Positions 7,346 to 16,128 are shown, numbered from the stretch's first letter. The stretch is 20,828 nucleotides of DNA from Candidatus Competibacteraceae bacterium (GCA_020445045.1 JAGRHI010000180.1:1-20828); one strand, 5' to 3'. The notes: generated from the letters alone by a model not told the origin. Translations and numbers: made by a program.

Positions 7346-9139
7346 ATGGGCGGTCAGAAAATCAACTCACGTTTGACTCTTACAATCATCGCGCAACTCG
7401 TGATTCTGGTATCGATCGGACTCGTCGCCTACTTCGGCATGAATCGCATCGGCGCCACCGTGAGCCAGATCAACCAATCGGTAAACGAGCAGGTGAACCT
7501 GAGCCGACTGGGTGAAACCTTGCGCACCGAGCTATTGGCGACAGCCAGCAATGTGGCCCGCGGTACCAGCACCTGGGAACAGGCGAGCACCGCACTGCCG
7601 ATCGCCAAAGCCAAGTTCGAAGAAGGGCTAAGAGCCTATTTCGACGCATTGAGTCCCAGCAACAGGGAACAGGTGCGAAATCAGTACAAAATCAGCCTCG
7701 ACGGCATCAATGAAACCTTCACCGAACTGGAGCGGCTGTTCGGTAACCGCGACCGCGGCCAATTGAATCTGTTCTCCAGCAACGATCTCGATGCGCTGGT
7801 CAATCCCTTTTTCAACAATCTACTGGCCAGCCTGGATCGAACCCAAGAGCGCTCCTCGCAAGACCTGCAAGCGGCGCGGAGCACCGGTAATACCTTCACT
7901 TGGTTGATTGTGGTGCTCGGCCTGATCGGTATCGGATTCTCCTTCTTCATGGGCACCGCCACCTACCGCGCCATCGTCAATCCTATTAACCAGATGACCA
8001 CCACCGTGCAGCAGGTAGGCCAGGGGAACTACGCTGCCCGCACCGGCCTGACCGGCTCCGACGAGTTGTCGGAACTGGGTCAATCCTTTGATCGGATGTT
8101 GGACGAACGACTCAACACGCTGGTGGAAACGGAGCGCGAAAACGAACAACTCAATGACTCCATCATCAATCTGCTGCAAGCGGTGTCCATGCTCAGCCAG
8201 AGAGACCTGACTGTCCGTGTGCCGGTCACCGAGGACGTGACTGGACCGGTGGCGGACGCCTTGAACCTGCTCACCAGCGAAACCGCCACGGTGTTGCAAG
8301 GCGTGACCCGCATCTCCGAAGAAGTGGCGACCGCGTCCGATAAAGTGAAAGCACAGTCCGACACGGTAATCGCCGTGGCCGAAAACGAGCGTCATGCCGT
8401 GGAGCAAACCGCCGCCGACCTGGCCGCCGCGTCCGAAACCATGAAACAGATCGCCCAACTGGCACAAGACTGCAACGCCACGGCCGCAACCACCATCAAA
8501 ACCACCCAGGCGGCGCTGCAGGCGGTGACCAGTACAGTCAGCGGCATCAACAGCACCCGCGACACCATCCGCGAAACGGAAAAGCGTATCAAGCGATTGG
8601 GTGAACGCTCCCAGGAAATTAGCGGCGTGGTCAACCTGATCAACACCATCGCCGAACGCACCCATATCCTGGCACTGAACGCCAGCATGCATGCGGCCTC
8701 GGCCGGTGAGGCGGGCCGAGGCTTCGCGGTCGTGGCCGACGAAGTACAGCGGCTGGCGCAAAACGCCCGCGAGGCGACCTCGCAAATCGCCACCTTGGTC
8801 AGTAACATCCAGATCGAAACGGCGGACACGGTAAATGCGATGAACACCGCCATCAGCCAAGTGGTGGACGGCAGCCGCTTAGCGGAACAAGCTGGCGAAC
8901 AAATGCAGCACACCCAGGAAACCACCGCCGAACTGGTAACCGCCGTACAACAAATCGCCTCCCGCTCGCAGGAACAGGCACAGGTCAGCAACGAACTATT
9001 GAACCGCGCCGAGCAGATTCAAGCCAGCACTCACCAAACCAGCCAACAGTTGCTGGAGCAGACCGCGCAGACCAACAATCTGGTGGAATACGCCAACAAC
9101 CTGTTGAACTCCGTGCGTGTGTTCCGGCTGCCGGCCTAA
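7346..9139 (+). CDS. pilJ: PilJ-like methyl-accepting chemotaxis receptor
   Basis: A 597-residue inner-membrane chemoreceptor. Transmembrane segment 1 is at about 10-32. A mostly helical periplasmic domain (33-183) carries the PilJ-type start NRIGATVSQINQSVNEQVN. Segment 2 is at about 184-203, followed by a HAMP domain (204-258) and a second HAMP-like stretch (about 272-325, QRDLTVRVPVTEDVTGPVAD). The signalling domain has its hairpin tip at about 433-470: IAERTHILALNASMHAASAG followed by EAGRGFAVVADEVQRLAQ. The periplasmic part looks like a helical bundle with no evident small-molecule pocket. That fits indirect sensing through the binding protein encoded immediately upstream. The ATG at 7346 follows GAGGA at a spacing of ten. 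The family call is firm; the link to the binding protein is inference. Confidence 0.9.
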   Translation: MGGQKINSRLTLTIIAQLVILVSIGLVAYFGMNRIGATVSQINQSVNEQVNLSRLGETLRTELLATASNVARGTSTWEQASTALPIAKAKFEEGLRAYFDALSPSNREQVRNQYKISLDGINETFTELERLFGNRDRGQLNLFSSNDLDALVNPFFNNLLASLDRTQERSSQDLQAARSTGNTFTWLIVVLGLIGIGFSFFMGTATYRAIVNPINQMTTTVQQVGQGNYAARTGLTGSDELSELGQSFDRMLDERLNTLVETERENEQLNDSIINLLQAVSMLSQRDLTVRVPVTEDVTGPVADALNLLTSETATVLQGVTRISEEVATASDKVKAQSDTVIAVAENERHAVEQTAADLAAASETMKQIAQLAQDCNATAATTIKTTQAALQAVTSTVSGINSTRDTIRETEKRIKRLGERSQEISGVVNLINTIAERTHILALNASMHAASAGEAGRGFAVVADEVQRLAQNAREATSQIATLVSNIQIETADTVNAMNTAISQVVDGSRLAEQAGEQMQHTQETTAELVTAVQQIASRSQEQAQVSNELLNRAEQIQASTHQTSQQLLEQTAQTNNLVEYANNLLNSVRVFRLPA

Positions 9140-9211
9140 GGGCGGCCCCATGCCCGTCGTCAGAATAGCCGCCGCCGGGTTGCTGCTGCTTGCGAGAGGA
9201 GTTTAGCGCTG

Positions 9212-12200
9212 ATGCTGGTATCGGAAGAAAGCGTTGCGGTGTTGGAAGCCGAGGTCGCCGAAGCGCTCGGCATTCTGGAGGGATTGCCCGCGGAAAACGG
9301 CGAGGCCGATCAAGAGGGGATTGCCGCGGTGATCCGCCGTTATGCCGAGCAGGTGGAACGTATCGGTTTAGCGGCTGGCGAGGCCGGTTTTTCGGGGCTA
9401 CAGGATACCTGCCTGTTATTTCAGGAAAACCTGACAGCTTTGAGTGCCCGAGGGCAAGGGCTCGGCGACACCGAACGGGAACGGCTGGAGGAATGGCCGA
9501 CACTGGTCATTGGCTATCTGATGTCTCCGAACGACTCGCAAGCGAGAGATGCACTGCTCGACCACTTGCAAGATCCGGTTTGGAGCGCGCCGCTGCCGGC
9601 AGCGGAAGCCAATGTACTGCGCGATCTGCTGATACCGGCCGAATTGGGGCCGAGTCAGGAAGAATCGGACGAAACGCCGGAAGCCTCGGCCGAATCCACC
9701 GAACCTGTCGCCGTTATGATGGAAGAAACGGTGGCGGAACTTCCTCAGGCGGAAACCTGCGTTCGCCCTCCCCCCTCGACGCTCTCCCCAGAAAGGGAGG
9801 AAGAACCGGTAACCGACAGTTCCGAATGGATTCCTTCCCCTTTGACAGGGGAGACTGGAGATCGGAAATTCGAAGGATCGACATCCGAAATACTTCCAGT
9901 GGAACCATCCGATTCCCCCACCGCGCCACCATCGGCGCTAGTCGGCGAACCGGTGATTCCGACTGTGGTCGAGCCACCGCAAATCGATACCGATCATGCC
10001 ACGGCCGCCCCTCCGGCGGCGGAAGCGCAATCGGCTTTCGAAGCCGCGCCGGAAACTTTCGTCACCGCGACCGTCGAGGAAACGACGCCCGCCATGGCGA
10101 TAGAACCCGCGCAGGAAATTCCTGTAGGGACTCCGTTGGAATCGCTTGAGCTTGCGGCGACTGGAATCGTTGAGCAAGAACCGGAGCTTCCTACCGTAAC
10201 CGTCAGCGAAACACAATGGACCACCCCCAGGGAAGAAATGGGTTTCGCAGCGGAAAAGGAAGACACGGAAGAGCCGGAAGAACCGGAAACGGAAGAGCAG
10301 GAAGAACCGGAAACGAAAGATACGGAAGAACTGGAAACGGAAGAGCCGGAAGAACCAGAAACGGAAGAGCCGGAAGAACCAGAAACGGAAGACACGGAAG
10401 AACCGGAAACATCGTTCGCGTCAGACACCGCCCAGCAGGAACTGTTGGATATCCTCTGCGAGGAAATCGCACAGATCGCCGAAGCCACCACTGAAGCCTT
10501 GGCTGTGGTCTCGGCCGCCGACAGCACTCCCGAAGCCCGCGCCGAAGCTTGGTCCGGCTATACCGAATACCTGGAGCGATTGGGAGAGGCTTCGGCCTCC
10601 ATCAATTTGACAGGCCTGCAGCAAGCCTGTGCCTATCTATACACCAACCTGCTCGAACTGGCTGCTCAGGATGGCCCGCTGCATCCGGAGCAACAACGCG
10701 TGGTGAGCGCTTGGCCCGCGCTGGCGCTCAGCTACCTACGAGCACCCGACGACCGCTCGACATGCGAAGCACTAACCCGGCACCTGCAAGAAACGCATTG
10801 GCCGCAACCGCTGGCGGCCGCCGACGCGACCGCGCTGAGCGATCTGTTGCTTGCGCCGAAACTGGTCACCGAGGAAGCCGAGGTGGAAGCCCGGCCGCAA
10901 CAGGCCCAACCCAGCGATGTATCGCTGGAACTACCGGCCGATGTCAATCAGGACTTGCTGGACGGTTTACTTCAGGAACTGCCCCAACAGGCCGCTGACT
11001 TTTCCACCGCCATTCAACGGCTGGCCGCCGGCGATGGCCAACTCACCGATGTGGAAGTGGCGCGACGCATCGCTCATACCTTGAAAGGTGCCGGCAACAC
11101 CGTCGGGGTGCGTGGCATCGCCACTCTGACCCACCACATGGAAGACATCCTACAAGCACTCTCCAAGCACGGTGTGCTGCCCAACCGACCGTTGGCCGAT
11201 ACCCTGCTCAATGCCGCCGACTGCCTGGAAACCATGAGCGAGGCGCTATTGGGCATGAGCGCGCCGCCGCCGCAAGCGCTGACCGTGCTGCAAACCGTGC
11301 TGGACTGGGCCAACCGCATCGACCGGGCGGGAGTACCCGCCAGTGACGAAGTCCCGCCCCCGGCGACCATTCCCCAGATGGAACCTCCCACCTCCGCCGC
11401 GCAACCGCCGGAAACCGCGCTCGCACCGCAGCAACCCACCGCTTCGGCCACCGAACCGGCCTTGCGGGTTTCCGCCCATCTAGTGGACAACCTACTGCGA
11501 CTGGTGGGCGAAAGCATCATCCTCACCGGCCAAGTACAGGAGCGGATCCGTAAGACCATCGATCAAACTCGAGCGGTGGCGGCGCAAAATCGGCTATTTC
11601 AGAGCCTGACCGCCGAGCTGGAGCAACTGGTCGATGTCCGCAACGTATCCTCGCCACTCTCCAAATCGATACAGCGCGGCGATTTCGACCCTCTGGAACT
11701 GGAACAGTACAACGAACTCAACACCGTCACTCACCGGTTGGTGGAAACCGCCATCGACGCCCGCGAGATGAACCGCGCCGTGGAGGACAACCTGGTACTG
11801 CTGGATTCGCTGCTGGTGGACCAGGGCCGTCTGCACCGGGACAGCCAGGAAGCAGTGCTGCGCACCCGCATGGTGCCCATTCAAACCGTGGTGCCCCGGC
11901 TACAACGCAGCGTGCGCCAAACCTGCCGGCTGGTGGACAAGGAAGCGGAACTGGTGGTACGCGGCGCCGACACCCCCATGGACAGCAACGTGCTCAACAA
12001 CTTGGTCGATCCGTTGATGCACATTCTGCGCAACGCGGTCGATCACGGCATCGAGTCGCCCCCCCAGCGCCAGCGTCTGGGCAAACCCCAAGCGGGACGG
12101 ATCGAGCTGCATTTCATGCGCGAGGGCAACAGCATCGCCATCCACTGCCGGGATGATGGCGCCGGGCTGGATCTGGCGGCGATCCGCCGGACGGCGGAAG

Positions 12201-13267
12201 AACAGGGCCTGCTCGCCCCCGACAAACCGCTGGAGCCGGACGAGCTGGCCCGGTTGATCCTGCTGCCGGGATTCTCCACCCGTGGCTCGGCCACTCAAAC
12301 CTCGGGGCGCGGCATCGGCATGGACATGGTCTACAGCCGGCTGCTGGATATGAAAGGCTCACTGCGTATCCAAACCGAAGCCGACAAGGGTTGCCTGATG
12401 GAATTGCGGCTACCGGTCACCCTGATCTCCACTCACGCGCTGCTGTTGCGCGTGCGGGATCAGATCTATGCCCTCTCCGATCGCGGCATCGAACAAATCT
12501 TGTACTCCGGAGCCGGCAAGATACAGACGCTGGGCAAAGTCACCACCTACCGACTGGGCAACGACATGCACGAACTGACGTTGCTGGAAAGCCTGCTCAA
12601 TCTGCCGCAAGACCGACGCGAGCACGACCGCGGCGCGGCGCCAGTGCTGCTGGTGCGAGAAGAAACTGGTGGCCTTCGAGCCGTGCTGGTGCAGGAAGTG
12701 TTGGATAGCCGCGACCTGGTGGTCAAAAGCATGGGCCAGTACATCTCCACGCTCCCCGGCATCGTGGGCGCCACCATTCTCGGCGACGGCAGCGTGGCGC
12801 CGGTGCTGGATCTGCCCGAACTGTTGCGCGCCCGCGCCGCCGGCCAGCGGTTGCCGACGGCCGCTGTCCAACCGACGAAATCCGCCGTCTCCGCTCCCCA
12901 TCGAAAAATCGTGCTGGCGGTGGACGATTCGCTGAGCGCGCGCCGTTCGCTAGCGCAGTTCGTGCAAGATGCCGGTTTCGAGGTGCGCACCGCGCGCGAT
13001 GGCCTGGAGGCGATCGAAATCATCAACAGCAAGCGCCCGGACCTGGTGCTGGCCGACTTGGAGATGCCGCGCATGAACGGTCTGGAGCTGACCGCGCATC
13101 TACGGGCCAACCAGGCCACCCACGACTTACCGGTCATCATGATCACCTCACGCTCCACCGCCAAGCACCGGCATGAAGCCGAGGCGGTCGGCGTCGATAC
13201 TTATCTGACCAAGCCGTTCATGGAAGACGAACTGCTCGAACAGATGCACAGGTTACTGCGCGCATGA
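9212..13267 (+). CDS. chpA: ChpA-like hybrid CheA histidine kinase with duplicated His-less N-terminal domains
   Basis: A 1351-residue cytoplasmic kinase. Domains in order: helical module 1 (about 5-145); a long Pro/Glu-rich linker with an acidic repeat (348-400); helical module 2 (about 405-550), a visible duplicate of module 1; an Hpt domain (about 575-690) with phospho-histidine H622 in AHTLKGAG; a dimerisation region from about 750; an ATPase domain with N-box HILRNAVDHG (N941), DDGAGLD (981-987) and GRGIGMD (1032-1038); a CheW-like P5 region (about 1070-1210); and a receiver with D1238-D1239, acceptor D1282, T1312 and K1334. The two modules lack the HxxKG motif, so they are Hpt-like at most. 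Only one competent Hpt is seen, fewer than in Pseudomonas ChpA, which is also much longer. ATG at 9212 after AGAGGAG. The stop overlaps the next start (ATGA). Confidence 0.92.
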   Translation: MLVSEESVAVLEAEVAEALGILEGLPAENGEADQEGIAAVIRRYAEQVERIGLAAGEAGFSGLQDTCLLFQENLTALSARGQGLGDTERERLEEWPTLVIGYLMSPNDSQARDALLDHLQDPVWSAPLPAAEANVLRDLLIPAELGPSQEESDETPEASAESTEPVAVMMEETVAELPQAETCVRPPPSTLSPEREEEPVTDSSEWIPSPLTGETGDRKFEGSTSEILPVEPSDSPTAPPSALVGEPVIPTVVEPPQIDTDHATAAPPAAEAQSAFEAAPETFVTATVEETTPAMAIEPAQEIPVGTPLESLELAATGIVEQEPELPTVTVSETQWTTPREEMGFAAEKEDTEEPEEPETEEQEEPETKDTEELETEEPEEPETEEPEEPETEDTEEPETSFASDTAQQELLDILCEEIAQIAEATTEALAVVSAADSTPEARAEAWSGYTEYLERLGEASASINLTGLQQACAYLYTNLLELAAQDGPLHPEQQRVVSAWPALALSYLRAPDDRSTCEALTRHLQETHWPQPLAAADATALSDLLLAPKLVTEEAEVEARPQQAQPSDVSLELPADVNQDLLDGLLQELPQQAADFSTAIQRLAAGDGQLTDVEVARRIAHTLKGAGNTVGVRGIATLTHHMEDILQALSKHGVLPNRPLADTLLNAADCLETMSEALLGMSAPPPQALTVLQTVLDWANRIDRAGVPASDEVPPPATIPQMEPPTSAAQPPETALAPQQPTASATEPALRVSAHLVDNLLRLVGESIILTGQVQERIRKTIDQTRAVAAQNRLFQSLTAELEQLVDVRNVSSPLSKSIQRGDFDPLELEQYNELNTVTHRLVETAIDAREMNRAVEDNLVLLDSLLVDQGRLHRDSQEAVLRTRMVPIQTVVPRLQRSVRQTCRLVDKEAELVVRGADTPMDSNVLNNLVDPLMHILRNAVDHGIESPPQRQRLGKPQAGRIELHFMREGNSIAIHCRDDGAGLDLAAIRRTAEEQGLLAPDKPLEPDELARLILLPGFSTRGSATQTSGRGIGMDMVYSRLLDMKGSLRIQTEADKGCLMELRLPVTLISTHALLLRVRDQIYALSDRGIEQILYSGAGKIQTLGKVTTYRLGNDMHELTLLESLLNLPQDRREHDRGAAPVLLVREETGGLRAVLVQEVLDSRDLVVKSMGQYISTLPGIVGATILGDGSVAPVLDLPELLRARAAGQRLPTAAVQPTKSAVSAPHRKIVLAVDDSLSARRSLAQFVQDAGFEVRTARDGLEAIEIINSKRPDLVLADLEMPRMNGLELTAHLRANQATHDLPVIMITSRSTAKHRHEAEAVGVDTYLTKPFMEDELLEQMHRLLRA
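10253..10411 (+). repeat. Acidic tandem repeat inside chpA
   Basis: An in-frame run of degenerate units, mostly EEPEEPET and variants (EEQEEPET, KDTEELET, EDTEEPET), encoded by near-repeats of GAAGAGCCGGAAGAACCGGA. It lies at residues 348-400, in the linker between the two duplicated helical modules. Such runs change length by slippage, and the encoded peptide should be extended and highly charged. It is coding repeat, not a CRISPR array. Confidence 0.85.
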
Positions 13268-13743
13268 GCCAACCCGTTCGAAACACGTTAGCCGAACTGC
13301 GGGAGATTCGGGCGTTGGCCAAGCTGACCCTGGGCGGATACCCATGGCTACTACCGCAAACGGAGATCAAGTCTCTGGAATCGCCCCTGGATATCGACCG
13401 GGAGGTGCGAGCGCCGCAAGGTATCGGCGCCATCGCACTCGGCGGCGAGTGGTGGCCGGTGTACTGCCTGTCCGGCGAATTACGGCTATTGCCGCAACCA
13501 CCGGACAGTCGGCGGATCTGTGCGTTGCTGGATAATGGCGCCGATCGCTTCGGCTTGCTTTGTGACCAGGTCGAAGCGCTCGCCGAACCTCCGCGCCTGC
13601 TGGCGCTGCCGGCCTGCATGGGGTCGCCGGCTTCCCCCATTCAGGCGCTGGCGCCGCTTGACGAGGAACTGGGTTGCGTGACCAACACCGAGCATCTGGC
13701 GGCATTGCTCGCCGTGCTCACGGAGGGCGCCGGTGGCCACTGA
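13264..13743 (+). CDS. CheW-like coupling protein, first copy after the kinase
   Basis: A 159-residue protein whose start overlaps the kinase stop as ATGA, so it is translationally coupled. The middle resembles a divergent CheW fold: LGGYPWLLPQTEIKSLE, then GIGAIALGGEWWPVYCLSG as the strand pair that in CheW reads as the receptor/kinase-binding surface, then FGLLCDQVEAL. It lacks the usual NLRG motif, so binding partners may differ. In the Pseudomonas cluster a CheW-like ChpC gene lies downstream of the kinase, which agrees with this position, but I cannot assign ChpC orthology to this or the next gene. Family call moderately sure. Confidence 0.7.
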   Translation: MSQPVRNTLAELREIRALAKLTLGGYPWLLPQTEIKSLESPLDIDREVRAPQGIGAIALGGEWWPVYCLSGELRLLPQPPDSRRICALLDNGADRFGLLCDQVEALAEPPRLLALPACMGSPASPIQALAPLDEELGCVTNTEHLAALLAVLTEGAGGH

Positions 13744-14197
13744 AAGCTCGCGGGAAAGCACGGCCTGGATGCTGGCGCTGGACGATCGACTGCGCGCCGC
13801 CGTGGGCGAGCACGAGCTGATCCACTTGATCGAGGCGCCCACGCTACTGGAAGTACCGCTGAGCCCGTACTACTGCCAACGGGTGATCCTGTGGAACGAC
13901 CTCCTGTTGCCGGCGATGGATTTGGCGGCTTGGCTATGGGGGCGGGAACAGCCGGCGCAACAGGAGCGGAAACTAGCCGGCGTGGTCGCCTACCAGCCAC
14001 GGATGGGCGCGGCCGAGTACGGTGCATTGCTGTTGAGCGATATTCCAACGCGCGCGCGCGTCTCCGACACCCAAGCTTGCAAGTTGCCCGAACAACCGAC
14101 CGGCTGGCGCGACCTGGCCATCTCCTGCTTCCTCGACACCGAAACCCCGGTACCCATCCTTGATCTTCCCCTTATTTTCAGCGGTGGTTTGCTATGA
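13733..14197 (+). CDS. CheW-like coupling protein, second copy after the kinase
   Basis: A 154-residue protein starting at GTG 13733, eleven bases inside the preceding gene, with GGAGG seven bases upstream. CheW-type features are the conserved stretch IEAPTLLEVPLSPYYCQRV followed by the strand WNDLLLPAMDLAAWLWG, and a C-terminal PVPILDLPLIFSG. It is more CheW-like than its upstream neighbour, though again without an NLRG motif. Together with PilI and the P5 region of the kinase the cluster encodes four CheW-type modules. It may be ChpC-like, coupling additional receptors to the kinase. That role is inferred from position only. Confidence 0.72.
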   Translation: MATESSRESTAWMLALDDRLRAAVGEHELIHLIEAPTLLEVPLSPYYCQRVILWNDLLLPAMDLAAWLWGREQPAQQERKLAGVVAYQPRMGAAEYGALLLSDIPTRARVSDTQACKLPEQPTGWRDLAISCFLDTETPVPILDLPLIFSGGLL

Positions 14198-14198
14198 T
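14190..14198 (+). promoter_or_regulatory. Candidate extended -10 promoter for the CZB gene
   Basis: TGCTATGAT fits an extended -10 element (TG-n-TATGAT) and overlaps the stop codon of the preceding CheW gene. Only a weak -35 (TTATTT at 14172, spacing 15) is present, as is usual for extended -10 promoters. It is 27 bases before the ATG at 14225 and could express the CZB gene apart from the operon. Confidence 0.45.
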
Positions 14199-14224
14199 GT
14201 AGTTTGGAAAAGGAGCACATACAA

Positions 14225-14581
14225 ATGTCGCAACCCATAAATCAATATATCAATGCCCACCTTCAATGGATAGCGAAACTGACTGCCGCGATTTATAGCG
14301 GGCAGATTCCAGATCGGGACACGGCGAGCGTGGACAATCATTGTGCTCTTGGAAAATGGATATATGATGAGGGAGGAGGATTATTACATGAGAATACCAA
14401 AGGATTCTCTGAATTAAGAGAGAAGCATAAGCAGTTTCATGTTATCGTTGGCCAAATAATCGATTTAGTGCAAGCCGGCAAAATGGATGAAGCAAAAATC
14501 GAGATGACCTCTGGTAAATTCAGGGCACTTTCGGGAGAGTTAGTCACCCTACTGTCAAAGTTACGTAGATCTCTTCACTAA
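14225..14581 (+). CDS. Stand-alone CZB (chemoreceptor zinc-binding) domain protein
   Basis: A 118-residue protein consisting of one CZB domain. The zinc ligands expected for the family are all present: H12 in NAHLQW, C40 in NHCALGKW, and H68 and H72 in EKHKQFH. CZB domains usually sit at the end of chemoreceptors or diguanylate cyclases (TlpD, DgcZ), where they sense zinc or hypochlorous acid; single-domain versions exist but are poorly understood. The ATG at 14225 follows AAAAGGAG at a spacing of nine; a TTG at 14204 in the same frame is less likely. It comes 27 bases after the last CheW gene, in the same direction, and is visibly more AT-rich than the operon. A role as zinc or redox input to this array, or to a cyclase elsewhere, is inferred. 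Confidence 0.88.
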   Translation: MSQPINQYINAHLQWIAKLTAAIYSGQIPDRDTASVDNHCALGKWIYDEGGGLLHENTKGFSELREKHKQFHVIVGQIIDLVQAGKMDEAKIEMTSGKFRALSGELVTLLSKLRRSLH

Positions 14582-14811
14582 GACGAGACATCGGTGTACG
14601 GATACCTTTCTGCATTACCCATGTCTGATTCAGCCAAGCGACCAACGGAAACAGCCACGGAAAAACCCAGCACAAGGTTAACCAACTGACCCGGGCACGG
14701 CTATGCCTTGGTGCAATGAGACAGTTTGGCCATTTGGTTTGACGAGGATTTTTGCGCGGATATTAGCGAGGCGCCAGCAGGCCAGAGAGGTGATCTCGAC
14801 TTACCACAAGC

Positions 14812-16128
14812 TCAATCGGCCGTATCATCCTGCTCCATCGCGGCCGTTTCCGGTCGCAAGGCGTCAACTTGTAACAGCTCGTCCCGCAATTCGCAGGTCA
14901 CCGGAAAGGTCCAGGGTTGACCGAGTGTGTCGGGGTCACCGTACTTGAGGTGACTGGTGGCAAGCATCCGCCCCTGCCGACGACCGTCGCCCTGACCGTA
15001 CACCACCGTTATCGAATTCGGCTCCAATCCCACATCTCCCCAATCCACCAACAGCAGACGCGCGTCACCCCGCTGCCAGCGCCGTATCGTCGGCAAGCGT
15101 TTCGACTTGCCGTAACCCGCGAATACCGCGCCGTCGGCCAAGCGGATGCCAAACTGATAAAGCTGCTCTTTCCGATCGGCGGATGGCCAACCTCCATAGA
15201 GCGCTGGCCCCAGCCATAGCTCCAGGCGGTCGTCGTTGATCCAGTTTCCGGACGCCGCCGGAATCCGCCCCGGGTCGCGCACCTGCGCCAGCAACGTGGT
15301 CGCCGCCAGCAACAGCAGCTTGACTTCGGTCCGTGCTTGCGGGTCCGGGCCACCAAGCACAACAAAACCCTCTTCCTTGTTGCCCGTGGCTCTCAGCGTC
15401 AGCGCGCAACCGCCCAAACCGGCGGATTGTCGCTCCAGCGCCGCTAGCTCGTCGCCACCGCGCTCAAGCTCAGGAATCGCGATAAACTGGCCGGGGGCGC
15501 TTTCTCGGTCGCAACCGACCGTCGTTTCTTCATCCAGCATCTCCTCGGTCGGCGATGGATCAAGCCAGCCGCGCTGTCGTAGTGCCCGAAAATCGGTTTC
15601 GGTTTCCAGGCAACCGCCGCCCAAGGTGTGATAGCTGGCCTCCCGACGCAGCAGCGGCCGTTCCGGCATCAATTGATAGCTCGCGCCGATCTCCCAGCGC
15701 CAGGCACTGCCACCGACCCGATCGAGCGTGATGCGGTTCGGACCAATTGTGACGACATCTTCCCCAATCCCGGAAGCGCCATAGCCGTCGTTGCAAAAGG
15801 CGAACAAGCGCCGGTAAGCAGCCTTGCCATCCCGGTCGACCTGCTTGAGCCAGTAATCCTCGGGATAAGGTCGGCATTGCCGCCCTTCGGCATCGTCGGG
15901 CTGATTTTCGCTACCTAGCGCGACATGCAGCACGGTCAACACCGTACCGTCGGCGGCTTTGCCGGCATCCAGCGTCTCGACGATCCGGCACTCCGGCCGA
16001 TCCTGACAAACCGCGACCTGTTCGGCGAATGGCGCATCGCCGGCGACCGCCATGGCACCGAAGTTGGCAACCAATCCCACCATCCACGGCAACCCCCTGA
16101 ACATTCCGCAAACCGACTCGTTCATCAT
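14812..16128 (-). CDS. Secreted protein of unknown function
   Basis: I do not recognise a family. I start it at the ATG whose first base is 16128, because GGAG lies nine bases upstream and it puts the signal peptide at the N-terminus. The longer frame from 16203 would add 25 residues ahead of it. The 438-residue product has a signal peptide (hydrophobic GLPWMVGLVANFGAMAVA, cleavage after AVA near residue 29). The mature part has many cysteines, including the paired CQDRPEC, and should be periplasmic with disulphides. It looks mixed alpha/beta and has no repeats or further membrane segment. It is convergent to the chemosensory operon and divergent from the GAF remnant, so context gives no functional hint. 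Confidence 0.7.
   Translation of the reverse strand: MMNESVCGMFRGLPWMVGLVANFGAMAVAGDAPFAEQVAVCQDRPECRIVETLDAGKAADGTVLTVLHVALGSENQPDDAEGRQCRPYPEDYWLKQVDRDGKAAYRRLFAFCNDGYGASGIGEDVVTIGPNRITLDRVGGSAWRWEIGASYQLMPERPLLRREASYHTLGGGCLETETDFRALRQRGWLDPSPTEEMLDEETTVGCDRESAPGQFIAIPELERGGDELAALERQSAGLGGCALTLRATGNKEEGFVVLGGPDPQARTEVKLLLLAATTLLAQVRDPGRIPAASGNWINDDRLELWLGPALYGGWPSADRKEQLYQFGIRLADGAVFAGYGKSKRLPTIRRWQRGDARLLLVDWGDVGLEPNSITVVYGQGDGRRQGRMLATSHLKYGDPDTLGQPWTFPVTCELRDELLQVDALRPETAAMEQDDTAD

Noticed and set aside
7820..8860. Minus-strand open frame of 346 codons opposite the receptor gene
   Set aside because: It lies wholly within pilJ, which has full domain support. Its Gly/His/Gln-rich sequence is the typical shadow of a GC-rich coding strand.
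10253..10411. Short regular repeats considered as a CRISPR array
   Set aside because: The units are contiguous, in frame with chpA and have no unique spacers.
9994..10527. Minus-strand Ser/Gly repeat protein opposite the chpA linker
   Set aside because: The SGSSGSSV pattern is simply the reverse strand of the acidic coding repeat in chpA.
14582..14811. Small gene between the CZB gene and the minus-strand secreted protein
   Set aside because: The open frames here start without ribosome sites and show no coding character. Only a weak hairpin, GGTGT/ATACC at 14593-14606 followed by TTT, is visible and is too poor to call a terminator.
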